Assembly (NCBI GenBank): GCA_050260275.1
Contig: JBLNBX010000047.1
Span: 1-58,962 of the forward strand
DNA from: DATMXS01 sp050260275
GTDB lineage: Bacteria > Acidobacteriota > Terriglobia > Bryobacterales > Bryobacteraceae
Direction: 5' to 3'
Length of the DNA stretch: 58,962 nucleotides
Shown here: positions 8,771 to 16,884 of the stretch, piece after piece
Numbering within the stretch: position 1 is the first letter of the stretch
How the letters are laid out: each line of letters begins with the position of its first letter
The notes under the pieces: model-generated
Databases searched by the model: none
What the model was told of the DNA's origin: nothing
Seen by the model: only the letters and a program-made list of their open reading frames with translations
Made by a program: the position numbers and the translations under genes

Positions 8771-9226
8771 TCAGTCGATGGCGAAGAAGTCGAAGACCAC
8801 GCGCGTCCGCGGGCTCCAAATGACGGCGACGTTCCCGAGGAAAGCTCGCTCGCAGCCCGGAATAACGGGCGGCAGCAGTTCGACCAGCGTTGGCGGGAAC
8901 GCCACCATCTGCCGCTCCAGGCCCGGCGGCAGGTGACCGTTCCGGCGGAGCTGTTTCATCAGCCCCGGCGGCAGGCTGTCGCGCTTGGCGAGGCCGGGCG
9001 GCAGATTGCTCCCCTCACGATACCAGCGGACCACCGTCGTCCGGTGGTCGGGAAGGAACTCGCGATACCTGGCTCTCCCCTGCTCGCGGCGCCCGTGATG
9101 GTCCCGCTCGATGCGGGCTTTGCGCTCCTTGTGGACATGTCCGCGGCCCTGACCGGAAGCCCGGTCCGGCGCAGCGGCGGCAAGTGACAGCGCAGCCAGC
9201 AGGAGTGTGATGGCGGTAGTCCGCAT
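8771..9226 (-). CDS. Secreted basic protein with LPPGL repeats
   Basis: 151 aa from the ATG at 9226 (chosen because a clean signal peptide, MRTTAITLLLAALSLAAA, begins there and a TAGGAT hexamer lies 7 nt upstream). After the signal peptide comes a His/Arg/Lys-rich stretch, then three LPPGL motifs spaced about 15 residues apart and a hydrophobic C-terminal part with VIWSPRTRVVFDFF. Small periplasmic proteins with LPPGL motifs are common in Acidobacteriota and Proteobacteria, some annotated as RcnB-like; no function is assigned here. The frame also runs upstream to 9286 but that start would bury the signal peptide. Confidence 0.65.
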   Translation of the reverse strand: MRTTAITLLLAALSLAAAAPDRASGQGRGHVHKERKARIERDHHGRREQGRARYREFLPDHRTTVVRWYREGSNLPPGLAKRDSLPPGLMKQLRRNGHLPPGLERQMVAFPPTLVELLPPVIPGCERAFLGNVAVIWSPRTRVVFDFFAID

Positions 9227-9334
9227 GCGGAAGATCCTATCATGCCGTTCCGTCGCGCGCGCGGCCCGCCGCCTGCCGTACCACATATCGCAGCCGCGCT
9301 GTTCCGGCTCGGCTGTCGGATACTGTAAATATAT

Positions 9335-10468
9335 ATGCCGTTTGCCTCAATTCCGGAGGCCATCGAAGAGATCCGCGCCGGACGCATGCTGGTGGTCGTC
9401 GATGACGAGGACCGCGAGAACGAAGGCGACCTCACGATTGCCGCCCAATGCGTGACCCCCGAAGCTATCAACTTCATGGCCACCCACGGCCGGGGGCTCA
9501 TCTGCCTGGCCCTCACGGCCGAGCGCTGCGACGAACTGGACCTTCCGCCGGCTGCGCGCCACAACACGTCGCGCCTGTCCACGGCCTTCTGCGAGAGCAT
9601 CGATGCGCGCGAAGGCATAACTACGGGCATCTCGGCGGCCGACCGCGCCCGCACCATCCAGGTCTGCGTCGATCCCGCAAGCCGGCCGTCGGACCTCGCG
9701 CGGCCGGGGCACATCTTCCCGTTGCGCGCGCGTGACGGTGGCGTGCTGGTCCGCGCCGGCCAGACCGAGGCGGCAGTGGACCTGGCGCGACTTGCCGGAC
9801 TCGCTCCGGCAGGCGTCATCTGCGAGATCATGGGCCCCGACGGAACGATGCTGCGCGTGCCGCAGCTTGACGAGTATTGCCGCGAGCACGGCCTGAAGAT
9901 GATCTCCATTGCGGACCTGATCCGCTACCGGCTGCAGCACGAGCGCATCGTCCGCCGCCTCGCCGAGGGCACGATTCAGACTCCCTGCGGCGAGTTTCGC
10001 GTGATCGCCTACGGCAGCTCCACGGACTCCGAGACACACCTTGCGCTGGTTCGCGGCGATGTCGCCGGCCGTGAGCGCGTGCTCGTCCGGATGCACTCCC
10101 ACTGCCTCTACGGCGATGTGTTCGGCGCAAGCACGTGCGACTGCAGCCAACTGGTGCGGCGCTCGCTCGAGCGCATAGCCGAAGAGGGCGCAGGAGTGCT
10201 GGTCTACCTCCACCAGACCGGCCCGGGCCTGCGTATCGATCAGAACCGCATAGTCACGCACTCGCGCGATTTTGAGCACTACTCAAGCCCCAACGGGCAG
10301 CGGCTGCTGCAATTTGAGAGCGGCATCGGCGCGCAGATTCTCTCAGACCTCGGCCTGCACACCGTGCGGCTGCTGACCAATCACCCGCGGCGCGTCATCG
10401 CGCTTCAGGGGTTCGGGATCGAGATAGTGGAGCAGACTCCGGTCGCGCTCGCAGCCACGCAGGTGTGA
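9335..10468 (+). CDS. ribBA: RibBA homologue (DHBP synthase / GTP cyclohydrolase II) with altered catalytic residues
   Basis: 377 aa. Residues 1-200 match 3,4-dihydroxy-2-butanone-4-phosphate synthase, with the acidic loop DDEDRENEGD (23-32) and GHIFPL (125-130). The metal-binding His of the usual RxGHTE motif is Gln here (RAGQTE, Gln143). Residues 205-377 match GTP cyclohydrolase II and keep the zinc cysteines (Cys257, Cys268, Cys270), but the GTP-binding segment normally reading like GQEGRGIG is replaced by HQTGPGLR (293-300) and the catalytic Asp/Arg motif before GIGAQIL is gone (LLQFES, 324-329). Riboflavin synthesis is the family role; this copy may be inactive, regulatory or act on another substrate. 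The start lies 10 nt after a GATACT hexamer. Confidence 0.85.
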   Translation: MPFASIPEAIEEIRAGRMLVVVDDEDRENEGDLTIAAQCVTPEAINFMATHGRGLICLALTAERCDELDLPPAARHNTSRLSTAFCESIDAREGITTGISAADRARTIQVCVDPASRPSDLARPGHIFPLRARDGGVLVRAGQTEAAVDLARLAGLAPAGVICEIMGPDGTMLRVPQLDEYCREHGLKMISIADLIRYRLQHERIVRRLAEGTIQTPCGEFRVIAYGSSTDSETHLALVRGDVAGRERVLVRMHSHCLYGDVFGASTCDCSQLVRRSLERIAEEGAGVLVYLHQTGPGLRIDQNRIVTHSRDFEHYSSPNGQRLLQFESGIGAQILSDLGLHTVRLLTNHPRRVIALQGFGIEIVEQTPVALAATQV

Positions 10469-10492
10469 TCGCGCAGGCGCCGCGCCCGACCA

Positions 10493-11380
10493 TCAAAGCG
10501 TTTGCGGCTGCTCGTAATCGCCGCGGCGCGCGAAGTAGTCCTTCAGAGCCTCCTCGATCGGCGGCATCGGCGCGATGCCGATCTGCGCGATGCGCGCGTT
10601 TTCGAGCGCCGAATACTTCGGGCGGCGCGCGGCGGTGCGGTATTCGCGTTCGTTGGTCGGCTGCAGCTCCGGCGAGATGCCGGCTGCTTCGAAGATCATC
10701 TGCGCGAACCTGAACCAGGAGATGGGCGTGCCGCCGCCAATGTGAAACACGCCGTAGTCATCCCGCTCGGCCAGGTCCACTGAACGCGCGGCCAGCGCCG
10801 GGGCGTAGGCGGGCGAGGCTACGTGATCCTCTACCACGCGTATCGGCTTGCCTGCCTCGGCGAGCCGCAGCATCAGCTCGACGAAGTTCCCGCGCGCGGT
10901 GTGCCGCCCGGCGGGGCCGTAGACCCCCGAGGTGCGAATGATCACGGGCTTCGTAAGATACGCCTGCGCGTACAGCTCGCCGGCGAGCTTCGAAACCGCA
11001 TACGCGCTGAGCGGGTGTGGCGTATCCTGCTCGGTGTAGGGGCGGCCGAGCGTTCCGTCGAAGACGTAATCGGTGGAGTAGTGGATGAAGCGCGCGCCGA
11101 TCTGCCTGCAGGCGATCGCGATATTGCGCACCGCCAGGGCGTTGACCGCGAGCGCGCTGGCCGGATCCTCCTCGGCCACGTCCACCTGGTTGTGAGCGGC
11201 TGCGTTGATCACAATTTGCGGGTCAACGCGCGCGAGGTGCTCCTCCACGCGGGCGCGGTCCGCTATGTCGAGTTGCGGGCGATCGGAGGCGAAGACTTCG
11301 TAGCCCCGCGTTTTCAGCTCCTTAACCAGCTCGACGCCAAGCTGCCCGAGGCAGCCGAACACCACGGCCCTTTTCCCCAT
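10493..11380 (-). CDS. RmlD-like dTDP-4-dehydrorhamnose reductase / SDR epimerase
   Basis: 295 aa, extended SDR fold. The N-terminal GCLGQLG glycine loop binds NAD(P)H, and YAVSK (near 145) supplies the catalytic Tyr/Lys. STDYVFDG and a late R-P-K-YSALENARI segment are typical of RmlD/StrL, which reduces dTDP-4-keto-rhamnose in the last step of dTDP-rhamnose synthesis. No rmlABC genes are nearby, so the exact sugar is uncertain. It is convergent with the RibBA homologue, 24 bp apart. Confidence 0.82.
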   Translation of the reverse strand: MGKRAVVFGCLGQLGVELVKELKTRGYEVFASDRPQLDIADRARVEEHLARVDPQIVINAAAHNQVDVAEEDPASALAVNALAVRNIAIACRQIGARFIHYSTDYVFDGTLGRPYTEQDTPHPLSAYAVSKLAGELYAQAYLTKPVIIRTSGVYGPAGRHTARGNFVELMLRLAEAGKPIRVVEDHVASPAYAPALAARSVDLAERDDYGVFHIGGGTPISWFRFAQMIFEAAGISPELQPTNEREYRTAARRPKYSALENARIAQIGIAPMPPIEEALKDYFARRGDYEQPQTL

Positions 11381-11419
11381 AGAGAATCCAAGGTAGCAAT
11401 GCGGCCAAGGCCGCGGGTA

Positions 11420-11526
11420 GGGCCGGCGCGCGGAACCGGGCCCCGCCTCTGGTTAAGCAGCGGGCTCGCGGAACCAGGCTATACCTCCGGTAAGCCGTGG
11501 GAAGGGCCGGCTCGCGGAACCAGGCC
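11420..11526. repeat. Three imperfect tandem copies of a GGAACC-containing repeat
   Basis: A core close to GGGCYSGCKCGCGGAACCRGGC occurs at about 11420-11442, 11460-11479 and 11504-11526, at 40-44 bp intervals. The second and third units also share a leading CCTCYGGT block. It fills the gap between the RmlD-like and PilZ-like genes and is non-coding as far as I can tell. Confidence 0.6.
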
Positions 11527-11620
11527 GTGGCTCCTGCAGGGCCGCGTGGCGGCGAGCCGGTCTCGCCGGCCTCAGACGAAGTGAAGCGGCGGGTTGTGCG
11601 GGCGCAGACGGGTGGAAACT

Positions 11621-11929
11621 CTACGCCGCGCGCTTGGGTTCGGGATCTTCGAGGAGCGCCTTCGCGAGGCGCGCCAGGTCCGCGTGGTACATCATCTGCT
11701 CGAGTTCTACTGTCATCTCGAAGCCCTGGCCAGCCGGCCGCGCTGCGCAGACTTCGCCAAGCAGCAGGGCCTCGTCGCTCTCGATGGAGACTACCGAGCC
11801 GGCCGCGACGGGCCTTGAGCAATGGAGTTTCATCCTCCGGCCGGTGGTCTCAACCGCCGTGCCCTCGAAGATGGCGTCCTCGCTGCCCACCATCGATACC
11901 TGCACTGCGGTTCCTTTAGCGATCCCCAT
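11621..11929 (-). CDS. Small PilZ-like protein
   Basis: 102 aa from the ATG at 11929. A longer frame reaches 12025 but would overlap the neighbouring gene. The sequence is mostly beta strand (GTAVQVSMVG, GSVVSIESDEALLLGEV, FEMTVELEQ) and has the look of the PilZ barrel found in many short Acidobacteriota proteins. However, the RxxxR and D/NxSxxG residues that bind cyclic di-GMP are not obvious, so binding is doubtful. Cytoplasmic, no signal. Function unknown. Confidence 0.5.
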   Translation of the reverse strand: MGIAKGTAVQVSMVGSEDAIFEGTAVETTGRRMKLHCSRPVAAGSVVSIESDEALLLGEVCAARPAGQGFEMTVELEQMMYHADLARLAKALLEDPEPKRAA

Positions 11930-12000
11930 GGAATCGTTAATCGGCCGGACGCGGATATTTTTTAGCCGGAATCTTCGTGTTGTTATGCAGGCGGGATAGA

Positions 12001-12333
12001 TCAGCGGAAGAACAGCGCCAGCCACAGCAGCAGCACGAGCGCTCCGGACAGCCCCAACTCCGGCCAGTGCGCCGCCGCAAACGCCATCAAAATCTCGCCC
12101 CGGCGGCGGCGCCGCATGCGCTGCACCTGGGCCTTTTTCGACATGGCGGACCGGATCAGCTCCTGGAGCCCGCGGCGGTCCGCGATCAGAACCGTGCCGC
12201 TGTTAACCCCTCTGGTTGTGCGCGCCAGCTTGCGCCTCAGCGACGGGGGCATTTCGTCGAGGTCGTGATAGAGTGCCGTCTTGCCTCGCGTGGCAACGAA
12301 GATGACCCGCGTTTTCAGGGTTCCGCTTTCCAT
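12001..12333 (-). CDS. Small tail-anchored hypothetical protein
   Basis: 110 aa, unrecognised. It has a soluble N-terminal part, a strongly basic stretch (QRMRRRRRGE, about 71-80) and a C-terminal membrane helix (GALVLLLWLALFF). The positive residues before the helix predict the N-terminal part in the cytoplasm. Its start overlaps the last 19 bp of the LysR gene on the same strand, so the two are probably co-expressed. Confidence 0.6.
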   Translation of the reverse strand: MESGTLKTRVIFVATRGKTALYHDLDEMPPSLRRKLARTTRGVNSGTVLIADRRGLQELIRSAMSKKAQVQRMRRRRRGEILMAFAAAHWPELGLSGALVLLLWLALFFR

Positions 12334-13268
12334 TCGGTTCCGCTGCGAGCGGCGCGCGCCGGCACGGCTGCGGCCCTGGCCGCCGACAAGCCAGCGTGCT
12401 TGAGCACAACCTCGATAAAACCGAGCGCGGCCTTCGAGAGCGCCTTGTCCTTACGGTACACCAGCGCGAGCTTCCGCACCATAGGCTCCGGCGCGAGCGG
12501 GATAGCGTGCAGCAGGCCCGCGGCCACCTCCTCGCGGCAGTGCGTTTCGGCGACGAATCCGATGCCCATACCGGTAACAACGAACCGCTTCAGCATCTCC
12601 GTGGAGTCCAGCTCCATGGCGATGTGCATCCGGTCCTCGACGGCGTCCATCCATTCGTTCAGCCGCGCGCGGGTAGCCCCGTACTTGGGAAGAATCAGCG
12701 GGAACCGCACGATGTCCTCGGCGGTGGCCGAGGCGGCCGCTGCAAGCTCGTGTCCCGCTGGAACGATGGCGCGGATCTCATCCGTGTGGATATTGACCAC
12801 CTGGAGCTTGCGGTCCTGCACCGGCATTTGGGTGATGCCGAAGTCGGCCATGTTCTCCAAGATCGCCCCGACGATCTTGCTCGTATAGGAGCGCTCCACC
12901 ATGAGCTGAACCTCGGGGAACCGCGCGCGGTAGTCCGAAAACACTCGCGGCAGGATGTACACCCAGGTGGCCTCGTTGGCGACGATAACGAGTTCGCCTC
13001 TTGGCGTGCGCTCCAGCTCGTTGATGGCATCCTGCGCCTGGCGCCGGAGGTCCAGGATCTGCGCGGCGTATTCAGCGAAGATCTTGCCGGCCGTCGTCAG
13101 CGAGATGCGGCTGCCGAAACGGTCGAAGAGCTGCGCTCCGAGTTCCTGTTCGAGCTGGCGCACCTGCGCACTGATGGCCGGCTGCGTCCGGTAGCAGGTT
13201 TCGGCGGCCTTGGAAAAACTCTTCAGCCGGACTATCTCGAGGAAAGTGTGAAGCTGGTCGAGGTCCAT
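12315..13268 (-). CDS. LysR-family transcriptional regulator
   Basis: 317 aa. The N-terminal winged helix-turn-helix (MDLDQLHTFLEIVRLKSFSK... to about residue 62) is typical of LysR, followed by a substrate-binding domain (about 90-295, starting GELVIVANEATWV). The closest style is the CysB/CbbR/Cbl group, but the inducer cannot be told. The C-terminus is an Ala/Arg-rich tail. It normally would control a divergent neighbour, but the gene upstream (uvrA) points the same way, so its target is unclear. Confidence 0.88.
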   Translation of the reverse strand: MDLDQLHTFLEIVRLKSFSKAAETCYRTQPAISAQVRQLEQELGAQLFDRFGSRISLTTAGKIFAEYAAQILDLRRQAQDAINELERTPRGELVIVANEATWVYILPRVFSDYRARFPEVQLMVERSYTSKIVGAILENMADFGITQMPVQDRKLQVVNIHTDEIRAIVPAGHELAAAASATAEDIVRFPLILPKYGATRARLNEWMDAVEDRMHIAMELDSTEMLKRFVVTGMGIGFVAETHCREEVAAGLLHAIPLAPEPMVRKLALVYRKDKALSKAALGFIEVVLKHAGLSAARAAAVPARAARSGTEWKAEP

Positions 13269-13307
13269 GGGAACAGCGGTCCCTTGCGGAAACGGCTCCG
13301 ATTTTAC

Positions 13308-16154
13308 TTATTTTAACAGGACGCCGGGATGCGCCCCGGCACGCCCGCCTCCGGCGCCCGCATCGAGGATGGAACGAAGATAGCGCCCGGTATGGGAGCC
13401 CTCGACTGCCGCCACCCGCTCGGGCGGGCCTTCCGCGACGACGCGGCCCCCGGCGTCTCCGCCCTCGGGGCCGAGGTCGATGATCCAGTCTGCGTTCCGG
13501 ATGACCTCCAGGTTGTGCTCTATCACCAGCACGCTGCCGCCGTTCTGGATCAGCTTCTGAAAAGCGTCCAGCAGCTTGGCGATGTCGTCGAAGTGCAGCC
13601 CGGTCGTCGGTTCGTCCAGGATGAACAGCGTGCGCTCGCAGGAGGCTTGCCCGAGGTGCGCCGCGAGTTTGACGCGCTGCGCCTCGCCGCCTGAGAGCGT
13701 GGTCGCGGACTGTCCCAACCTTAAATAGCCGAGCCCCACCTGATCGAGCATGCGCAGCTTCGCCACCAGGCGCGGCACATCGGCGAAGAACGTGATCGCC
13801 TCCTTGACGGTCAACTGCAGCACGTCATAGATGTTCAATCCGCGATAGTGCACCTCAAGCACGCTGCTCTTATAGCGTTTTCCCTTGCACTCGTCGCAGA
13901 CCAGCTCCACGTCGGCGAGAAACTGCATCTCCACGGTTACTGTGCCGTCTCCCTGGCACGTCTCACACCGCCCGCCGGGGACGTTGAAGGAGAAGTGCCC
14001 GGGCGTGAACCCGTAACGGCGGGCGTCCGCCGTGGACGCGAACAGCCCGCGCACGATGTCGAAGGCTTTGATATACGTGATCGGGTTGGAACGCGGGGTG
14101 CGGCCGATAGGCGACTGGTCCACCAGCACCGCCTGCCTCACGCGCTCGGCTCCCTCGAGCCGGCGGCAGGCCGGCGCCACGCGCGCCCCGGCCACCTCCG
14201 GTTCCTCGGGCTCCGGCTCGGCGCGGTGCGCGGCTTCGAGCGCCCTGTACAGCACGTCGTGTACGAGCGTGCTCTTGCCGGAACCGGACACGCCGGTCAC
14301 GGCAACCAGCATGCCGAGCGGGATCTCAACGTCAAGGTTCTTGAGGTTGTGCAGCGTCGCCCCGTGCACCTTGAGCATGCGCTTGGTGTTCACGGAGCGG
14401 CGCGCCACCGGCTGCATGGTGACGCGCTCGCCCCTCAGGTACGATCCGGTCAGCGAGCCCGCGCCGTCCGCGAGCATCTCCTTGTACGAACCCGCGAACG
14501 TGATCCGGCCGCCGCTCTCGCCCGCTCCGGGACCGAGGTCAACTATGTAGTCGGCCGCGCGCATGACGTCAGCATCATGCTCGACGACGATGATCGTATT
14601 GCCGAGCTCGCGCAGCTCATGAAGAATCCGAATCAGCCGCGACGTGTCGCGCGGGTGCAACCCGATCGAGGGCTCGTCGAGCACGTAGCAGGCCCCGACG
14701 AGCCGTGAACCCAGGCAGGTGGCAAGCTGGATGCGCTGCGCCTCGCCGCCCGAAAGCGTCGCTGACAGCCGGTCGAGCGTGAGATACTCCAGGCCCACGT
14801 CGTTCAGGAACTTCAGGCGCTGGCCGATCTCGACCATCACTCTTTCGGCGATTCCCCGCTCCTCCGGCGTTAGCTCTAGCGCGAGAAAGAACTCGTACGC
14901 CTGGGCGATGTTCATGCGCAACACCTCGGCGATGTTGCGCCCGCCCACGCGCACCCAGAGCGCATCCGGCCGCAGGCGCGCGCCGCGGCACTCCGGGCAC
15001 TCGGTATAGCCGCGATAGCGGCTGAGGAATACGCGGACGTGCAGCTTGTATTTCTTGGTCTCCAGGTGGGCCAGGAACGCCCGCACGGCGGCGAGCACCG
15101 CGTCGCGCTCGGCCTCGGTAAGGTCGCAGAACGGCACGTCGAAGCGGACCTTGCCGTTCGCGCGCTTTCTGAACCCTCTCAGGTACGCGCCGTACTTCGG
15201 CTTGGTCCAGGGCTCTACTGCGCCCTCATCAAGCGACAGGCCACGATTCGGAATGATCAGGTTCAGGTCGTAATCGATGGTGTTGCCAAAGCCCTGGCAG
15301 CGAGGGCACGCTCCGAACGGGCTGTTGAAGCTGAACAGGCTCGGCTCCGGGGTGACGAACTCGCGCTTGCAGCGCTTGCAAGCGAACTTCTCGCTGAAGC
15401 GGAGCGCGCGCGGAGCCGCCTGCTCCTCGCCGGCGCGGGCGGCCTGCTCGAAGATGGCCTCGCCGGCTTCGCGATAGCAGATCTCGAGACTGTCCACGAT
15501 GCGCTGGTGCAAATCCGGCGCCATCACGATGCGATCCACCAAGGCGAACAGCGGCCGCGCAAAGTCTACGTCGAGCAGCGATTCGGGGCTGGAGAACTCG
15601 AACATCCGCCCGTCTTGATACAGGCGGTTGAAGCCCTTCTTGCGGAGGTCGAACAGGCGATCTCTCAATTCCTGGGTGGAGCTGGAGCGTATGGGGAATA
15701 ATACGTACCAGCGCGAGCCCGCGGGCTCGGCGAGCATCGCCTCCGCCACCTGGTCCACCGTGTCGCGTCGAACTTCCTGCCCGCACTCCGGGCAGAACGT
15801 CCGGCCCACACGCGCGTAGAGCAGCCTGAGATAGTCGTACAGCTCGGTGGAGGTGGCCACCGTCGAACGTGGGTTCCGCGTGGTGTTCTTCTGGCGGATG
15901 GCTATCGGGGGTGCGATGCCGTCAATGTCGTCCACCTCGGGCTTTTCCATGCGCTCGAGGAACTGGCGGGCGTATGCCGACAGCGACTCGACGTACCGCC
16001 GCTGACCCTCGGCGTAGATGGTGTCGAAAACCAGAGATGATTTTCCGGACCCCGAGACGCCCGTCACGACAGTGATTTTGTTGTGCGGTATGTCGAGCGA
16101 TATGTTCTTCAGATTGTGGAGCCTTGCTCCACGGATACGGATTGCGTCAGGCAC
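13308..16154 (-). CDS. uvrA: UvrABC excinuclease subunit A
   Basis: 948 aa, full length. Two ABC ATPase modules with Walker A TGVSGSGKSSL (near 31) and TGVSGSGKSTL (near 630), each with an LSGGEAQR signature, plus zinc modules (CPECGQ; CKRCKREF...CPRC; CETCQGDG...CDEC). It recognises bulky DNA lesions and loads UvrB in nucleotide excision repair. The start is a GTG 6 nt after a weak TGATAC hexamer. It is divergent from the sigma factor gene. Confidence 0.97.
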   Translation of the reverse strand: MPDAIRIRGARLHNLKNISLDIPHNKITVVTGVSGSGKSSLVFDTIYAEGQRRYVESLSAYARQFLERMEKPEVDDIDGIAPPIAIRQKNTTRNPRSTVATSTELYDYLRLLYARVGRTFCPECGQEVRRDTVDQVAEAMLAEPAGSRWYVLFPIRSSSTQELRDRLFDLRKKGFNRLYQDGRMFEFSSPESLLDVDFARPLFALVDRIVMAPDLHQRIVDSLEICYREAGEAIFEQAARAGEEQAAPRALRFSEKFACKRCKREFVTPEPSLFSFNSPFGACPRCQGFGNTIDYDLNLIIPNRGLSLDEGAVEPWTKPKYGAYLRGFRKRANGKVRFDVPFCDLTEAERDAVLAAVRAFLAHLETKKYKLHVRVFLSRYRGYTECPECRGARLRPDALWVRVGGRNIAEVLRMNIAQAYEFFLALELTPEERGIAERVMVEIGQRLKFLNDVGLEYLTLDRLSATLSGGEAQRIQLATCLGSRLVGACYVLDEPSIGLHPRDTSRLIRILHELRELGNTIIVVEHDADVMRAADYIVDLGPGAGESGGRITFAGSYKEMLADGAGSLTGSYLRGERVTMQPVARRSVNTKRMLKVHGATLHNLKNLDVEIPLGMLVAVTGVSGSGKSTLVHDVLYRALEAAHRAEPEPEEPEVAGARVAPACRRLEGAERVRQAVLVDQSPIGRTPRSNPITYIKAFDIVRGLFASTADARRYGFTPGHFSFNVPGGRCETCQGDGTVTVEMQFLADVELVCDECKGKRYKSSVLEVHYRGLNIYDVLQLTVKEAITFFADVPRLVAKLRMLDQVGLGYLRLGQSATTLSGGEAQRVKLAAHLGQASCERTLFILDEPTTGLHFDDIAKLLDAFQKLIQNGGSVLVIEHNLEVIRNADWIIDLGPEGGDAGGRVVAEGPPERVAAVEGSHTGRYLRSILDAGAGGGRAGAHPGVLLK

Positions 16155-16212
16155 GTGCGGGTATCATTTCATCTTACCAGCCTGACGTCCGCCGCCCGGA
16201 GCCGCCAGCCCG

Positions 16213-16256
16213 CTCAGGAACCGCACTCAGGAACAAAGCCGCCGATAATCTCGTAT
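16213..16256 (+). promoter_or_regulatory. Predicted ECF-sigma promoter with duplicated -35 box
   Basis: GGAAC at 16230-16234 and CGTAT at 16252-16256 are 17 nt apart, the usual ECF layout of GGAAC and CGT. The 9-mer CTCAGGAAC occurs twice (16213-16221 and 16226-16234), so the -35 box is duplicated with a 13-bp shift. Transcription would start near 16264 and leave about 30 nt before the sigma-factor ATG, with a GAGGAT Shine-Dalgarno. This fits autoregulation. Confidence 0.55.
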
Positions 16257-16293
16257 GCCCTGGGTGTAAGAAATCGCCTCGAGGATCAGTCTC

Positions 16294-16884
16294 ATGGGTG
16301 AAGGCACGGCTGAGCGAGCGTGGAAGATGGCGGCAGCGCCCACATCGACGGCAGGCAAGATGGATCCGGGGGAGCTCGGGAAGCTCTTCGTCGAGCACCA
16401 CGCGCGGGTCTATCAGGCTGCGTACCGGATAACCGGGAACGCCGGAGATGCGGAAGATGTGCTGCAGACGGTGTTTCTGCGCCTGGTTCGTCAGGACCGC
16501 GCGGCCCTGACGGTTGGCAACATGCAGGCCTACCTGCACCGGGCCGCAGTAAACACCGCCCTGGACGTGGTTCGTCTGCGCCGCGACTCCAAGCTGGTGC
16601 CGGTAGAGAAACTCGCACCGGTGCTGGCCGGCGACAGACGCGAGGAGCCCGAGCGCAAGGAGCAATCGCGCGAACTGCGCGACCTGGTCCGCCGCGCCGT
16701 GGCCCGCTTGAGCCCGCGCGCCGCCGAAATCTTCGCCCTGCGGTACTTCGAAGGCTACGACAACAAGGAGATCGCCGCGATGCTGGACATCTCCCAGACC
16801 GACGTGGCCGTCAGCCTGCACCGCAGCCGCGCGCGCCTTCAGGAAGAAATCCGCACGTATCAGGAGACAGGCCATGAGCGCTGA
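16294..16884 (+). CDS. ECF-type RNA polymerase sigma factor
   Basis: 196 aa. Region 2 (about 30-95, GDAEDVLQTVFLRL) and region 4 (about 130-185, with the DNKEIAAMLDISQTDVAVSLHRSRARL helix-turn-helix spread over 157-182) are joined by a short charged linker; there is no region 1 or 3. The start at 16294 is preferred over an ATG at 16327 because a GAGGAT Shine-Dalgarno and an ECF-like promoter precede it. The last 11 bp overlap the next gene, which encodes the likely anti-sigma factor. It probably activates its own operon. Confidence 0.92.
   Translation: MGEGTAERAWKMAAAPTSTAGKMDPGELGKLFVEHHARVYQAAYRITGNAGDAEDVLQTVFLRLVRQDRAALTVGNMQAYLHRAAVNTALDVVRLRRDSKLVPVEKLAPVLAGDRREEPERKEQSRELRDLVRRAVARLSPRAAEIFALRYFEGYDNKEIAAMLDISQTDVAVSLHRSRARLQEEIRTYQETGHER

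Noticed and set aside
11322..11822. 166-aa minus-strand frame through the repeat array
   Set aside because: Built from the repeats themselves (RARCLTRGG-like units) and overlaps two better genes.
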